A stretch of 6,817 bases of DNA from Desulfofustis sp. (GCA_030604345.1 JAUVWB010000082.1:1-6817), one strand, 5' to 3'. Positions 1 to 6,440 are shown, numbered from the stretch's first letter. Notes: generated by a model from the sequence alone, not told the origin. Translations and numbers: made by a program.

Positions 1-966
1 CAGGAGAAACTGCACCCCATTGATGACCTGTGGCGCCAAGCCGGTTTTGATCAGTTCTTCCCCGAGCCAATCGCCACGGCTGCATGTACTTACAACGGGA
101 GAAAATACCTGGTACCGATTACCCAGCATTTAGTGGTGTTTTTTTATAACAAACGTCTTTTGGCCGAAGCAGGGGTAACACCGCCAAAAACCTGGCTCGA
201 ACTGATTCAGATGGGGAGGGTTCTTAAGGAACGGGGGAGCACCGCTTTTTCTCTTGGAGCACGAGAACGCTGGCCAGCGCAGTTCTGGTTTGACTATCTG
301 CTGCTTCGTACCGCTGGATCGGGTTACCGTAACGCTTTGATGACAGGGCAAGCGGCCTATACCGATAAGGAGGTTGTGGAAACATACCGTAAGTGGGCTG
401 AACTGATCGAAGAAGGTTTTTTTAACAGCGACGTGCTGTCGATTGGATGGGTTGAAGCAGTTGAACGAGTTTGCAGGGGGGATGCAGCTGCAACGCTCAT
501 GGGTACCTGGGCCATGCAGATACTCACCGGTGCCGGCTGTGGTCTTGAGCCGGAGGCCGATTTCGATTTTTTTATCTTCCCATCTGTCATCCCCGACATG
601 CCGCTTGTCTCGGTGGGTCCTATCGACGGCATTGTTCTGACTAATGAATCGCCGAACCGCGACGTCGCCCCGGCGGTTCTGGCCTATTTTGCAGAAAAAC
701 AGCCGCAGCAAATAATGAGCCGGGGGTCGGGCGCGCTGGCACCTAGTAGTGAAGTCGAGCGGGAATTTTACGATCCATTCAAACAACGCTTACATGAGGC
801 GATTCAGCACAGTGATGAGTGGGCTTTTGCCTATGATTTGGCGACACCGCCGCTGGTGGCTGAAAAAGGGATGGACAGTTTCATCGAACTGTTCGCCTAT
901 CCGGATCAATTCCAGGCGATTTTGCACGTTCTCGAAGAAGAGACCGAGGGCCTGTTTGATAGGTGA
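1..966 (+). CDS. Solute-binding protein, family 1 (sugar ABC-type), 5'-truncated by window edge
   Basis: The reading frame is open from base 1 and ends at TGA 964-966, giving the last 321 residues. Full-length family members are usually about 420-440 aa, so the signal peptide and first lobe are missing. The FFYNKRLLAEAGVTPPKTW stretch (about residues 46-64 of the fragment) is the classic family 1 hinge region, where the partner is normally [YF]YNK-x-[LF]-F-x-x-AG-x-x-PP-x-TW. The GARERWPAQFWFDYLLLRTAG segment further on is typical of carbohydrate-binding members. Known role of the family: periplasmic capture of a sugar or related solute and delivery to an ABC permease. No permease or ATPase follows; a hybrid histidine kinase begins 25 bases after the stop, so I infer a sensory rather than a transport role, or a dual one. 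Upstream transporter genes outside the window cannot be excluded. The ligand cannot be named. Confidence 0.88.
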   Translation, partial: QEKLHPIDDLWRQAGFDQFFPEPIATAACTYNGRKYLVPITQHLVVFFYNKRLLAEAGVTPPKTWLELIQMGRVLKERGSTAFSLGARERWPAQFWFDYLLLRTAGSGYRNALMTGQAAYTDKEVVETYRKWAELIEEGFFNSDVLSIGWVEAVERVCRGDAAATLMGTWAMQILTGAGCGLEPEADFDFFIFPSVIPDMPLVSVGPIDGIVLTNESPNRDVAPAVLAYFAEKQPQQIMSRGSGALAPSSEVEREFYDPFKQRLHEAIQHSDEWAFAYDLATPPLVAEKGMDSFIELFAYPDQFQAILHVLEEETEGLFDR

Positions 967-991
967 TCGAGATAAAAAATGTATTGAATCA

Positions 992-3679
992 ATGACGTTG
1001 ACCGACTTGTCTTTTCGGGCAAAGCTCAGCCTAGCTTTCTCTACTGTCCTGCTTCTCACCCTGGGGCTGGTCCTGATTAATTGGTGGGGTGTCGATCGCG
1101 CTCTATTCAGGCAAGAACAGACCTACGCTTTCGCCGCAGTTATCGAGCGCCGCTTCAATCAACTGATTCGTACCGAACAACTTTTTCGGAGTACGGAAAG
1201 GATCGAGCAATCAAGAGCCGTAAAAGACTTCCTTGTCGATATCAGAGCCCAATTACAAGCGCGTTCAGACAGCAGGCCTCAAGGGGATCAGCAGGATGCC
1301 ATTGCCAGCCTGTTCGATGCGCTCGACACCTATGAGGATCGATTCGCTGATTACAACCGCTCCTTGGTTGCCATGCAAACCATGAAAAGCAGGATGTTAA
1401 AAGAATCCGAACGGCTGTTTCATTATACAGGAAAGCTTATGGAGGTGGGTAAGCGGCCCGGCGAGTCGCTGCTCGGTTCTGCTCCTGCGGCCAATATGCA
1501 GTTCGCTATCGGAACGCTATTGCTGGCAGAGAAAGAATATTTTCTGACCAATTCCGAGGAAATTGCGGCTCGAGTGCAAGCCCTGGCGATGTCCATCAGT
1601 GCACAGGCAGGAATGCTCGAACGGAGCGAGTCAGACAACCGAGAAAAATTACAAGCATTTCGTATCGCTCGGGCTACCGACATCTATCTGGATATCTTTA
1701 TCCAATGTGTTGCTGAGCAAAATAAACTGAGTGAAGCTGTCCATCAGGTGCAGTTGTCTCGGGATACATTTTCCAGCGCGCTCTCACGGTATCTTGAGCT
1801 TTCACGACGACAAAATGAGGAACAACTGGGCTTTTGGCGAGTGTTTTCAGCCATAGTTTCGGTGGCAGCGACACTGATTGGCATTGCCGCCGTTGTCGCC
1901 CTGTCGAACCTGATCACCCGATCGGTCAACGAACTGCGAAAATCGGCCCAGCAGATCGTTGACGGTAACCTCGACACCTCGGTTTCGGTAATCGGCAATG
2001 ACGACCTGGGCCAACTCGGGCACCTGTTCAACGAGATGTGTGCTCGATTGCGCAACAATTTTCGGCATATCGAGAATTACCGGGATCATCTCGAGCTTTT
2101 GGTTGAGCAGCGGACGGCCACACTGGAGAAGGAAGTGGCTGAACACCTCGCGACCGAAGAAGCTTTGCGAACTAGTCAGGAGCGGCTGGCCAATATCGTA
2201 TCGCAGTCGCCACTGGGCATAGTGGTCTTTGATAGGGATTTCATCATTCAGGAATGGAATCCCGGTTGTGAAAGGATTTTCGGATTTTCCCGTGAAGAGA
2301 TCATAGGCAAGCACGCTTCTGTGATTATCCCGGAAACGGCGAGAGAGCAGGTTGATAATGTACGAGTTTATCTGCTTGAAGGACGGAAATCGATTCAGAA
2401 TCAGAACGAAAACATCACCAAGACTGGCAAGAGAATCATTTGCAACTGGTCCAATACGCCGCTGACCAACGCCGACGATCAAGTGGTGGGGATGCTGTGC
2501 CTGGTTGACGATATAACGGAAAAACTGCGGCTCGAGCAGGAAGTGTTGAAGATCAAGAAACTTGAATCAACTGGGGTGCTTGCTGGTGGCATCGCTCATG
2601 ATTTCAACAACATATTGACAGCTATACTGGGCAATATCAATCTTTCGTTGCTTGATGAGAGGTTGCCGCAACAGACTCGTTACTATCTCGTCGCAGCAGA
2701 AAAAGCGACGATCAGGGCTCAGTCTTTGACCCAGCAGCTGCTTACGTTCGCCAAAGGCGGTGAGCCGGTCAAGGAACAGACCTCACTGGTCGAGTTGATC
2801 AAGGATTCTGCAGAATTCGTTTTGCATGGCAGCGCAACATCATGTTGCTTTCATTTTCCTGAGGATCTCTGGATGGTCAGGGCGGATCGAGGCCAGTTCA
2901 GCCAGGTGATTCAGAACATTGTTCTCAATGCCAGCCAAGCCATGCCCGGTGGCGGGGTTATCGATATCAGCTGTGAAAACCTCGCGGACACGAGTGCCTA
3001 TGGTTCGGTGCTCGATCCGTCACAATCCTACGTTAAAATATCTATCGCCGATGCCGGTGTGGGGATTCCTCCCGTCGTTCTCGATAAAATTTTCGATCCC
3101 TATTTTTCTACGAAACGGGAAGGAAGCGGACTAGGGTGGGCGATCACCCACTCCATCATTAACAAACACGATGGACATATTTCCGTGGCGTCCACACCGG
3201 GGAGCGGTACGGTATTTACGATCTTTCTGCCCGCGGATAGAGGCTTCGTGCAGCCAGCCCCGCAAAGATCGTCAGTGGCGGAAACGTTGCAGCCGGCAAG
3301 AATATTGCTGATGGATGATGATGAAATGGTTCTCAATGTCACTCGTTCGATTTTACAAACCCTCGGACATCAAGTGGAGTGTGTCCGGGAGGGAGACGAA
3401 TGCCTGGAGCGATTTCGAATGGATCTCGCAACCGGCAGCCCCCCTGATCTGGTGATCCTTGACCTGACGATTCCCGGCGGAAAAGGGGGAGAAGAGACCG
3501 CGCGTGAACTCAAGCTCATCGATCCATCGGTAAAAGTAGTCGTTTCGAGCGGCTACGCCAATGATTCGATCATCGCTTCGTACCGAGAGTATGGCTTCTG
3601 CGCCGCCCTTTCCAAACCATACGTGGTTGAGGACCTGGCGAAGGTCATACAAAGCACGTTGCGTGTGGGGAAATCGTAG
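992..3679 (+). CDS. Membrane-bound hybrid sensor histidine kinase (HAMP-PAS-HisKA-HATPase-REC)
   Basis: 895 aa. TM1 is at about residues 12-34 and TM2 at 284-305; the roughly 250 residues between them form a charged, helix-rich periplasmic sensor region. Then follow HAMP (about 304-357), a coiled coil, and PAS (about 394-511, with NPGCERIFGFSREEIIGK). The HisKA box GGIAHDFNNIL carries the phospho-acceptor His536. The ATPase has an N box (N642/N646), G1 box DAGVGIP (687-693), F box FDPYFSTK (701-708) and G2 box GSGLGWA (711-717). The C-terminal receiver has acidic residues D775-D777, phospho-acceptor D824, S852 and K875, so the internal relay looks intact. Role: autophosphorylation on ligand input, then His-to-Asp transfer; an external phosphotransfer or response regulator partner is not in the window. 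ATG 992 was chosen because TM1 follows at once and the frame upstream only shadows the binding-protein gene. No Shine-Dalgarno lies at normal spacing, so the start is moderately certain. The 25-base gap after the solute-binding gene suggests an operon. Confidence 0.93.
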   Translation: MTLTDLSFRAKLSLAFSTVLLLTLGLVLINWWGVDRALFRQEQTYAFAAVIERRFNQLIRTEQLFRSTERIEQSRAVKDFLVDIRAQLQARSDSRPQGDQQDAIASLFDALDTYEDRFADYNRSLVAMQTMKSRMLKESERLFHYTGKLMEVGKRPGESLLGSAPAANMQFAIGTLLLAEKEYFLTNSEEIAARVQALAMSISAQAGMLERSESDNREKLQAFRIARATDIYLDIFIQCVAEQNKLSEAVHQVQLSRDTFSSALSRYLELSRRQNEEQLGFWRVFSAIVSVAATLIGIAAVVALSNLITRSVNELRKSAQQIVDGNLDTSVSVIGNDDLGQLGHLFNEMCARLRNNFRHIENYRDHLELLVEQRTATLEKEVAEHLATEEALRTSQERLANIVSQSPLGIVVFDRDFIIQEWNPGCERIFGFSREEIIGKHASVIIPETAREQVDNVRVYLLEGRKSIQNQNENITKTGKRIICNWSNTPLTNADDQVVGMLCLVDDITEKLRLEQEVLKIKKLESTGVLAGGIAHDFNNILTAILGNINLSLLDERLPQQTRYYLVAAEKATIRAQSLTQQLLTFAKGGEPVKEQTSLVELIKDSAEFVLHGSATSCCFHFPEDLWMVRADRGQFSQVIQNIVLNASQAMPGGGVIDISCENLADTSAYGSVLDPSQSYVKISIADAGVGIPPVVLDKIFDPYFSTKREGSGLGWAITHSIINKHDGHISVASTPGSGTVFTIFLPADRGFVQPAPQRSSVAETLQPARILLMDDDEMVLNVTRSILQTLGHQVECVREGDECLERFRMDLATGSPPDLVILDLTIPGGKGGEETARELKLIDPSVKVVVSSGYANDSIIASYREYGFCAALSKPYVVEDLAKVIQSTLRVGKS

Positions 3680-3691
3680 ACGTTTTCTTCA

Positions 3692-3707
3692 AGGCCATGA
3701 ATGGCCT
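3692..3707. repeat. Short perfect inverted repeat after the kinase gene
   Basis: AGGCCAT and ATGGCCT pair perfectly around a GA centre (or a 6-bp stem with a TGAA loop), 12 bases after the kinase stop codon. The position fits a transcription terminator hairpin for the kinase operon, but no T-rich tract follows on the + strand, so an intrinsic terminator is not established. Confidence 0.35.
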
Positions 3708-3883
3708 ACTCACCCTGGGCAACACCGTCAGGTCTGGATTGGGTTTTCAAGAGACCGAGAAGATCCTCCCGTTGTTGATGGCATGCGGCCATGTCGAGTC
3801 GCTCTGACAACCTGAGTGTTCCCCTCTTCCCCGGAGAGCAAGCGAACATGGTTTCTTTCTTTATGCCTGAACCGTTTCTATTA

Positions 3884-3920
3884 CCGCAGTCGTGTATCCT
3901 CGTCTCCGAGACTGCGGATA
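3884..3920. repeat. Nested inverted repeats in the convergent gap
   Basis: CCGCAGTC (3884-3891) pairs with GACTGCGG (3910-3917) across 18 bases. Within and overlapping this are TATCC (3895-3899)/GGATA (3916-3920) and GTCT/AGAC around CCG (3902-3911), so alternative folds compete. The site lies about 35 bases past the stop of the - strand dioxygenase-hydrolase gene and could serve as its terminator, or as a bidirectional one for the convergent pair. Neither strand shows a T tract after the stem. The pairing is seen; the function is inferred. Confidence 0.4.
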
Positions 3921-3954
3921 CGTGGTACCGTTGCCAATTGAAATTGCCTGCAGT

Positions 3955-5535
3955 TTAGGCGGAAGCTGCAATGTTTTTGGCGTGCGCCAGCCAGCATGAG
4001 GCCTCGCGGATATCCTGGTCGGTCAGCTCATGGCCGGCCGGGATCGTTATGACGTTCACGTCGGCGCCGGCACGACTCAGGGTGTTGATCAAGGCGTCTG
4101 TACTGGCGGCCGGGATCACGGTGTCGGCGGCGCCGCGCAGCACCAGGATTCGTTTGTCGCTCAGGTCCACCGGTGATGTCGGGGAGAGCGGCAGCATGGG
4201 CCGCAACAGAATGGCACGGGAAAAAATCTCCGGCCGCAGCAGCAGGATGGCAGCAGCCATGGTGGCGCCGTTGGAATAACCGAGGCCGACCATCTGGTCT
4301 GGATTACGGCGGTATGCTGCCGCCGCTGCGGTCAGAAAGTCGGCCAGCTGGTGGGTTCTTCGCACGAGGTCCTGCTCGTCGAAGACCCCTTCGGCTAACC
4401 GTTTGAAAAATCGGTTCAGGATCCCGTTCTCCCTCTCTTGTCCGCGGGGGCTGATGATGGCGCTTCCCCCGCCGATCTGCCGAGCCATTGGCACCAGATC
4501 GTTCTCGTTGCCACCGGTGCCATGCAGGGCCACGATGGTCAGGTCGTCCGGCTGTGAGTGGTGCGGCTCGACGAAGCGGTGAACGAATTCGGTCGGACGG
4601 AGCGGCGGCAGCCGGCTGACGATGGCGCGGCGGTGCGCCTCGTATGGTGACGGCAGTTGCAGCGCTTGACCGAGCTGCTCGAGTGGTTCGTCCACGGTGA
4701 AGCCGGGCGGGTCGGTGGCAATCTCGAACAATACCCCGGCCGGCTCGTGAAAATAGATGGAGGTGAAGTATTTTCGATCGCGAACCGGGGTAACCTGATA
4801 GCCGTCACTCTGCAGCTGGTGTTGCCAGCGTATCTGTTCGTCCTGGTCGGCGGTGCGAAAGGCGATATGATGCACGGTCCCGGTCCCCTGGCGTCCCGGC
4901 TGCGCTGCCGGATCGATCAGCAGGTCGTAAACGCGTGCCGGGTTGCGCCCTTCTCCCATGTGGAAGCGAAGACGATTGCCTTCCCGCCCGAGCAGCGTCA
5001 TCTTCAGGGAGCCGGTCAACAGAGATTGCGTCGGGTCGGGTGTGACGATCAATTCGGTTGCCGAGTGAAATCCGTAAATGGCATGCTCTTTCCCGGCACG
5101 TTCGTTAGCGGCAAAGCTTGTTTGGCTGGATGAAGGATCGGCGACCAGTTCCAGTTGCATGCCGTCGGGATCGGAGAAAGCGAGCACCGTCTCACCGAAT
5201 CGGGTGGTGGTGGTGACGGGGATGTGATGTCGCTGGAGCCGATTGTGCCAGTAATCGATGGCCGGAGCGGCAATGGAAAAGGCAATACTGACGATCATGC
5301 CGGCACCAACCGTGCCCCGCGGCAGGTCCTGCCAGGGAAAAAAGGTGAGAATGGTACCTGGGGTGCCCCGTTCATCTCCGTAGTAGAGATGATAGGTGAA
5401 CGGATCGTCGAAATTGACGGTCTGCTTGACCAAGCGGAGTCCAAGGACGTGTTCATAGAAGGACAGGTTGGCTGCCGCGGAGCCGGTAATAGCGGTGATA
5501 TGATGGATGCCGCCGATGGCGAGAGCGTGGCTCAT
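3955..5535 (-). CDS. Fused ring-cleaving dioxygenase (VOC/glyoxalase fold) and alpha/beta hydrolase (MhqE-MhqD-like)
   Basis: 526 aa, TAA at 3955-3957. Residues 1 to about 320 form a two-module VOC protein of the LinE/PcpA/MhqE-MhqO type. Likely metal ligands are H12 in GIHHITAI, one of H222/H223 in VHHIAF, and E271 in GVLFEIATDPPGF; their spacing is close to the His-His-Glu triad of PcpA. Residues from about 325 to the end form a phospholipase/carboxylesterase-type hydrolase: oxyanion motif LHGTGGNEND (337-346), nucleophile S421 in GYSNG, acid D471 in GAADTVIP, and base H502 in PAGHELTDQD. Family knowledge: in Bacillus subtilis mhqE and mhqD are separate adjacent genes induced by methylhydroquinone and catechol. 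I infer cytosolic ring opening of a hydroquinone-like compound, with the hydrolase acting on the product or a related ester. No signal peptide is seen. ATG 5535 was chosen because GAGGA (5541-5545) sits 5 bases upstream and the glyoxalase fold begins immediately. It converges with the kinase gene. Confidence 0.9.
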   Translation of the reverse strand: MSHALAIGGIHHITAITGSAAANLSFYEHVLGLRLVKQTVNFDDPFTYHLYYGDERGTPGTILTFFPWQDLPRGTVGAGMIVSIAFSIAAPAIDYWHNRLQRHHIPVTTTTRFGETVLAFSDPDGMQLELVADPSSSQTSFAANERAGKEHAIYGFHSATELIVTPDPTQSLLTGSLKMTLLGREGNRLRFHMGEGRNPARVYDLLIDPAAQPGRQGTGTVHHIAFRTADQDEQIRWQHQLQSDGYQVTPVRDRKYFTSIYFHEPAGVLFEIATDPPGFTVDEPLEQLGQALQLPSPYEAHRRAIVSRLPPLRPTEFVHRFVEPHHSQPDDLTIVALHGTGGNENDLVPMARQIGGGSAIISPRGQERENGILNRFFKRLAEGVFDEQDLVRRTHQLADFLTAAAAAYRRNPDQMVGLGYSNGATMAAAILLLRPEIFSRAILLRPMLPLSPTSPVDLSDKRILVLRGAADTVIPAASTDALINTLSRAGADVNVITIPAGHELTDQDIREASCWLAHAKNIAASA

Positions 5536-5540
5536 GGGAG

Positions 5541-5545
5541 TCCTC
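5541..5545 (-). promoter_or_regulatory. Ribosome binding site of the dioxygenase-hydrolase
   Basis: On the - strand GAGGA lies 5 bases before ATG 5533-5535. It decides the start against an in-frame TTG at 5614-5616, which would add 27 low-complexity residues unlike the family's N terminus. Confidence 0.75.
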
Positions 5546-5649
5546 GTGTGGAATCTTGGTTGTTGCAAAGCGCCGGGCTCGGCTGTCTGAAAGTCAGCCC
5601 TTGATGAGCGTGGCAACCGAGTCGACTGACCACTTTGATCGTGACTGGT

Positions 5650-5661
5650 TACTACAAAGTA
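5650..5661. promoter_or_regulatory. Possible operator, TACT-N4-AGTA palindrome
   Basis: TACT ACAA AGTA is a perfect 4-bp inverted repeat overlapping the candidate -10 of the dioxygenase-hydrolase gene. TACT/AGTA half-sites are known from operators of the YodB/CatR (MarR/DUF24) quinone-sensing repressors of Bacillus, there with a 7-base spacer. Spacing differs here and a 4-bp repeat can arise by chance, so this is a suggestion only. No regulator gene is present in the window. Confidence 0.25.
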
Positions 5662-5683
5662 GGACTTGCTGGCGTGGCGTCAA
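5656..5683 (-). promoter_or_regulatory. Candidate promoter of the dioxygenase-hydrolase
   Basis: On the - strand a good -35 hexamer TTGACG (5678-5683, 5 of 6 matches to TTGACA) is followed after 16 bases by a weak -10, TACTTT (5656-5661, 3 of 6). This would give a leader of roughly 110 bases before the ATG. The weak -10 overlaps a palindrome that could be an operator. Moderate to low certainty. Confidence 0.35.
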
Positions 5684-5807
5684 GACCCGATCCGCATGGA
5701 CGAATGGCCTTGGACGCACGGTTGGCTGCGGAGCGCAGAGATGCCTTCGGGGCAGGGTCGCTGAGATAGGCTGCGAGAGGGGCTTTACCGATGGGTAAGC
5801 AGTGAAT

Positions 5808-5844
5808 TGTTCCGGGGCGCGGGTAACTCCTGCGCCCCGGAACA
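5808..5844 (-). terminator. Strong hairpin after the FKBP gene, probable terminator
   Basis: A perfect 13-bp inverted repeat (TGTTCCGGGGCGC at 5808-5820 with its complement at 5832-5844) around an 11-base loop begins 8 bases beyond the FKBP stop codon. Stem strength and position fit transcription termination of the FKBP unit. After the stem on the - strand only a weak AATTCACT-type sequence follows, not a clear T run, so termination may be inefficient, Rho-assisted, or the hairpin may protect the mRNA 3' end. Confidence 0.6.
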
Positions 5845-5852
5845 GTGAAACA

Positions 5853-6281
5853 TCAAGCGACGGCCACCAATTCTATGTCAAACGTAAGATCCTGGCCGGC
5901 AAGCGGGGGATTGGCATCGAGCAGGATGTGGGTATCGGTGATGTCGGTCACCGTGACCATCAGAATCTCCCCGTTGGCGCCACCCACCTGCAGCTTCTGG
6001 CCCACCTCGGGGTTCAGATCGGCCGGGACATGCTCGATGGGGGCGGCGATGACCAGGTCCTCATTCCGTGGACCATACGCCTTGTGGACCGGGATCTTGA
6101 CGTGTTTCTTCTCGCCGACGGCCATGCCCGAGACTGCCTCGTCGAACCCGGCGATGACCTGGCCGCTGCCGATGGTGAATTCGAGCGGTTCCCGGCCTTC
6201 GGATGTGTCGAATATGGATCCGTTATCAAGGGTGCCGGTATAGTGGATTTTTACCGTGTTGCCTTTTGCTGCTACCGTCAT
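5853..6281 (-). CDS. FKBP-type peptidyl-prolyl cis-trans isomerase, SlyD/FkpB(SlpA)-like
   Basis: 142 aa, complete; TGA at 5853-5855. The FKBP core is at the start (VKIHYTGTLDNGSIFDTS, residues 10-27, and FTIGSGQVIAGFDEAVSGM, 35-53) and end (LAGQDLTFDIELV, 127-139). The flap or insert-in-flap chaperone domain sits between, at about residues 70-122. The AYGPRNEDLV segment (68-77) is characteristic of the SlyD/FkpB branch. Length matches FkpB and the core of SlyD, and there is no His/Cys-rich metal-binding tail, so a nickel-handling role as in E. coli SlyD is not supported. Role: proline isomerisation and chaperoning of folding proteins, probably in the cytoplasm as no signal peptide is seen. 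The usual N-H-x-L-A-G motif reads NPPLAG here (124-129), with Pro in place of His. Start supported by GAGGAG 6 bases upstream. Confidence 0.95.
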   Translation of the reverse strand: MTVAAKGNTVKIHYTGTLDNGSIFDTSEGREPLEFTIGSGQVIAGFDEAVSGMAVGEKKHVKIPVHKAYGPRNEDLVIAAPIEHVPADLNPEVGQKLQVGGANGEILMVTVTDITDTHILLDANPPLAGQDLTFDIELVAVA

Positions 6282-6287
6282 GAGATA

Positions 6288-6293
6288 CTCCTC
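6288..6293 (-). promoter_or_regulatory. Ribosome binding site of the FKBP gene
   Basis: On the - strand GAGGAG lies 6 bases before ATG 6279-6281, a near-ideal Shine-Dalgarno that predicts strong translation and fixes the start. Confidence 0.8.
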
Positions 6294-6372
6294 TCGCTCT
6301 TTCGGCGACGTTGGATGATGGTGATCGGGTGTGTCGTTGTGTTCACGGTGAGCCGGAAGCCGACCGGCGACG

Positions 6373-6381
6373 ATTGTACCA
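6373..6381 (-). promoter_or_regulatory. Candidate extended -10 promoter of the FKBP gene
   Basis: On the - strand TGGTACAAT matches an extended -10 (TG-N-TATAAT with one mismatch). No good -35 hexamer lies 17 bases upstream, which is tolerated by extended -10 promoters. Transcription would start near 6366 and give a leader of roughly 85 bases. Supported by sequence match only. Confidence 0.35.
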
Positions 6382-6417
6382 GACGCGGCCTATCGCACGC
6401 GATGTTGGTGTGAGCAT

Positions 6418-6440
6418 CGTTCAGTGACCCGACCTGAACG
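6418..6440. repeat. Inverted repeat between AEC and FKBP genes
   Basis: CGTTCAG (6418-6424) and CTGAACG (6434-6440) form a perfect 7-bp inverted repeat with 9 bases between. It lies about 75 bases past the AEC stop and about 40 bases upstream of the candidate FKBP -10. It could be a weak terminator for the transporter or an operator for the FKBP gene; no T tract follows on the - strand. Confidence 0.35.

Larger units (their letters stand above)
5536..5852. other. Intergenic region (317 bases) between FKBP and dioxygenase-hydrolase genes
   Basis: No convincing gene on either strand. The half nearest the dioxygenase holds its ribosome binding site, a candidate promoter with an overlapping palindrome (5650-5683) and an AGTCGACT palindrome (5620-5627). 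The half nearest the FKBP gene holds four inverted repeats: 5726-5738 (CTGCG/CGCAG), 5742-5754 (TGCC/GGCA around TTCGG), 5782-5800 and the strong 5808-5844 hairpin. Long frames crossing the region on the + strand are antisense extensions over the FKBP gene. Confidence 0.7.

Noticed and set aside
130..786. 218-residue - strand frame opposite the solute-binding protein gene.
   Set aside because: Antisense shadow; the + strand frame matches a known family throughout.
979..987. AGGTGAT-like Shine-Dalgarno at 961-967 in front of an ATG at 979.
   Set aside because: That ATG is in a different frame from the kinase and is followed by a stop after one codon, so it is not the kinase start.
749..991. 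Upstream extension of the kinase frame to a GTG at 749, adding 81 residues.
   Set aside because: It lies inside the clearly coding solute-binding gene in another frame, the added residues look like a shadow translation, and TM1 follows the ATG at 992 directly.
4657..5133. 158-residue + strand frame opposite the dioxygenase-hydrolase.
   Set aside because: Antisense to a strongly recognisable fusion protein, a common by-product of high G+C coding DNA.
5536..5616. 27-residue N-terminal extension of the dioxygenase-hydrolase from a TTG.
   Set aside because: TTG start without a good ribosome binding site, composition unlike a glyoxalase-fold N terminus, and a strong GAGGA precedes the internal ATG.
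5853..6281. Calling the FKBP gene slyD with a nickel-delivery role.
   Set aside because: The His/Cys-rich metal-binding C-terminal tail of SlyD is absent; the protein stops right after the FKBP core.
5802..6413. 203-residue open frame on the + strand opposite the FKBP gene.
   Set aside because: Antisense shadow of a conserved gene; its start lies next to the terminator hairpin and the protein shows no recognisable domain.
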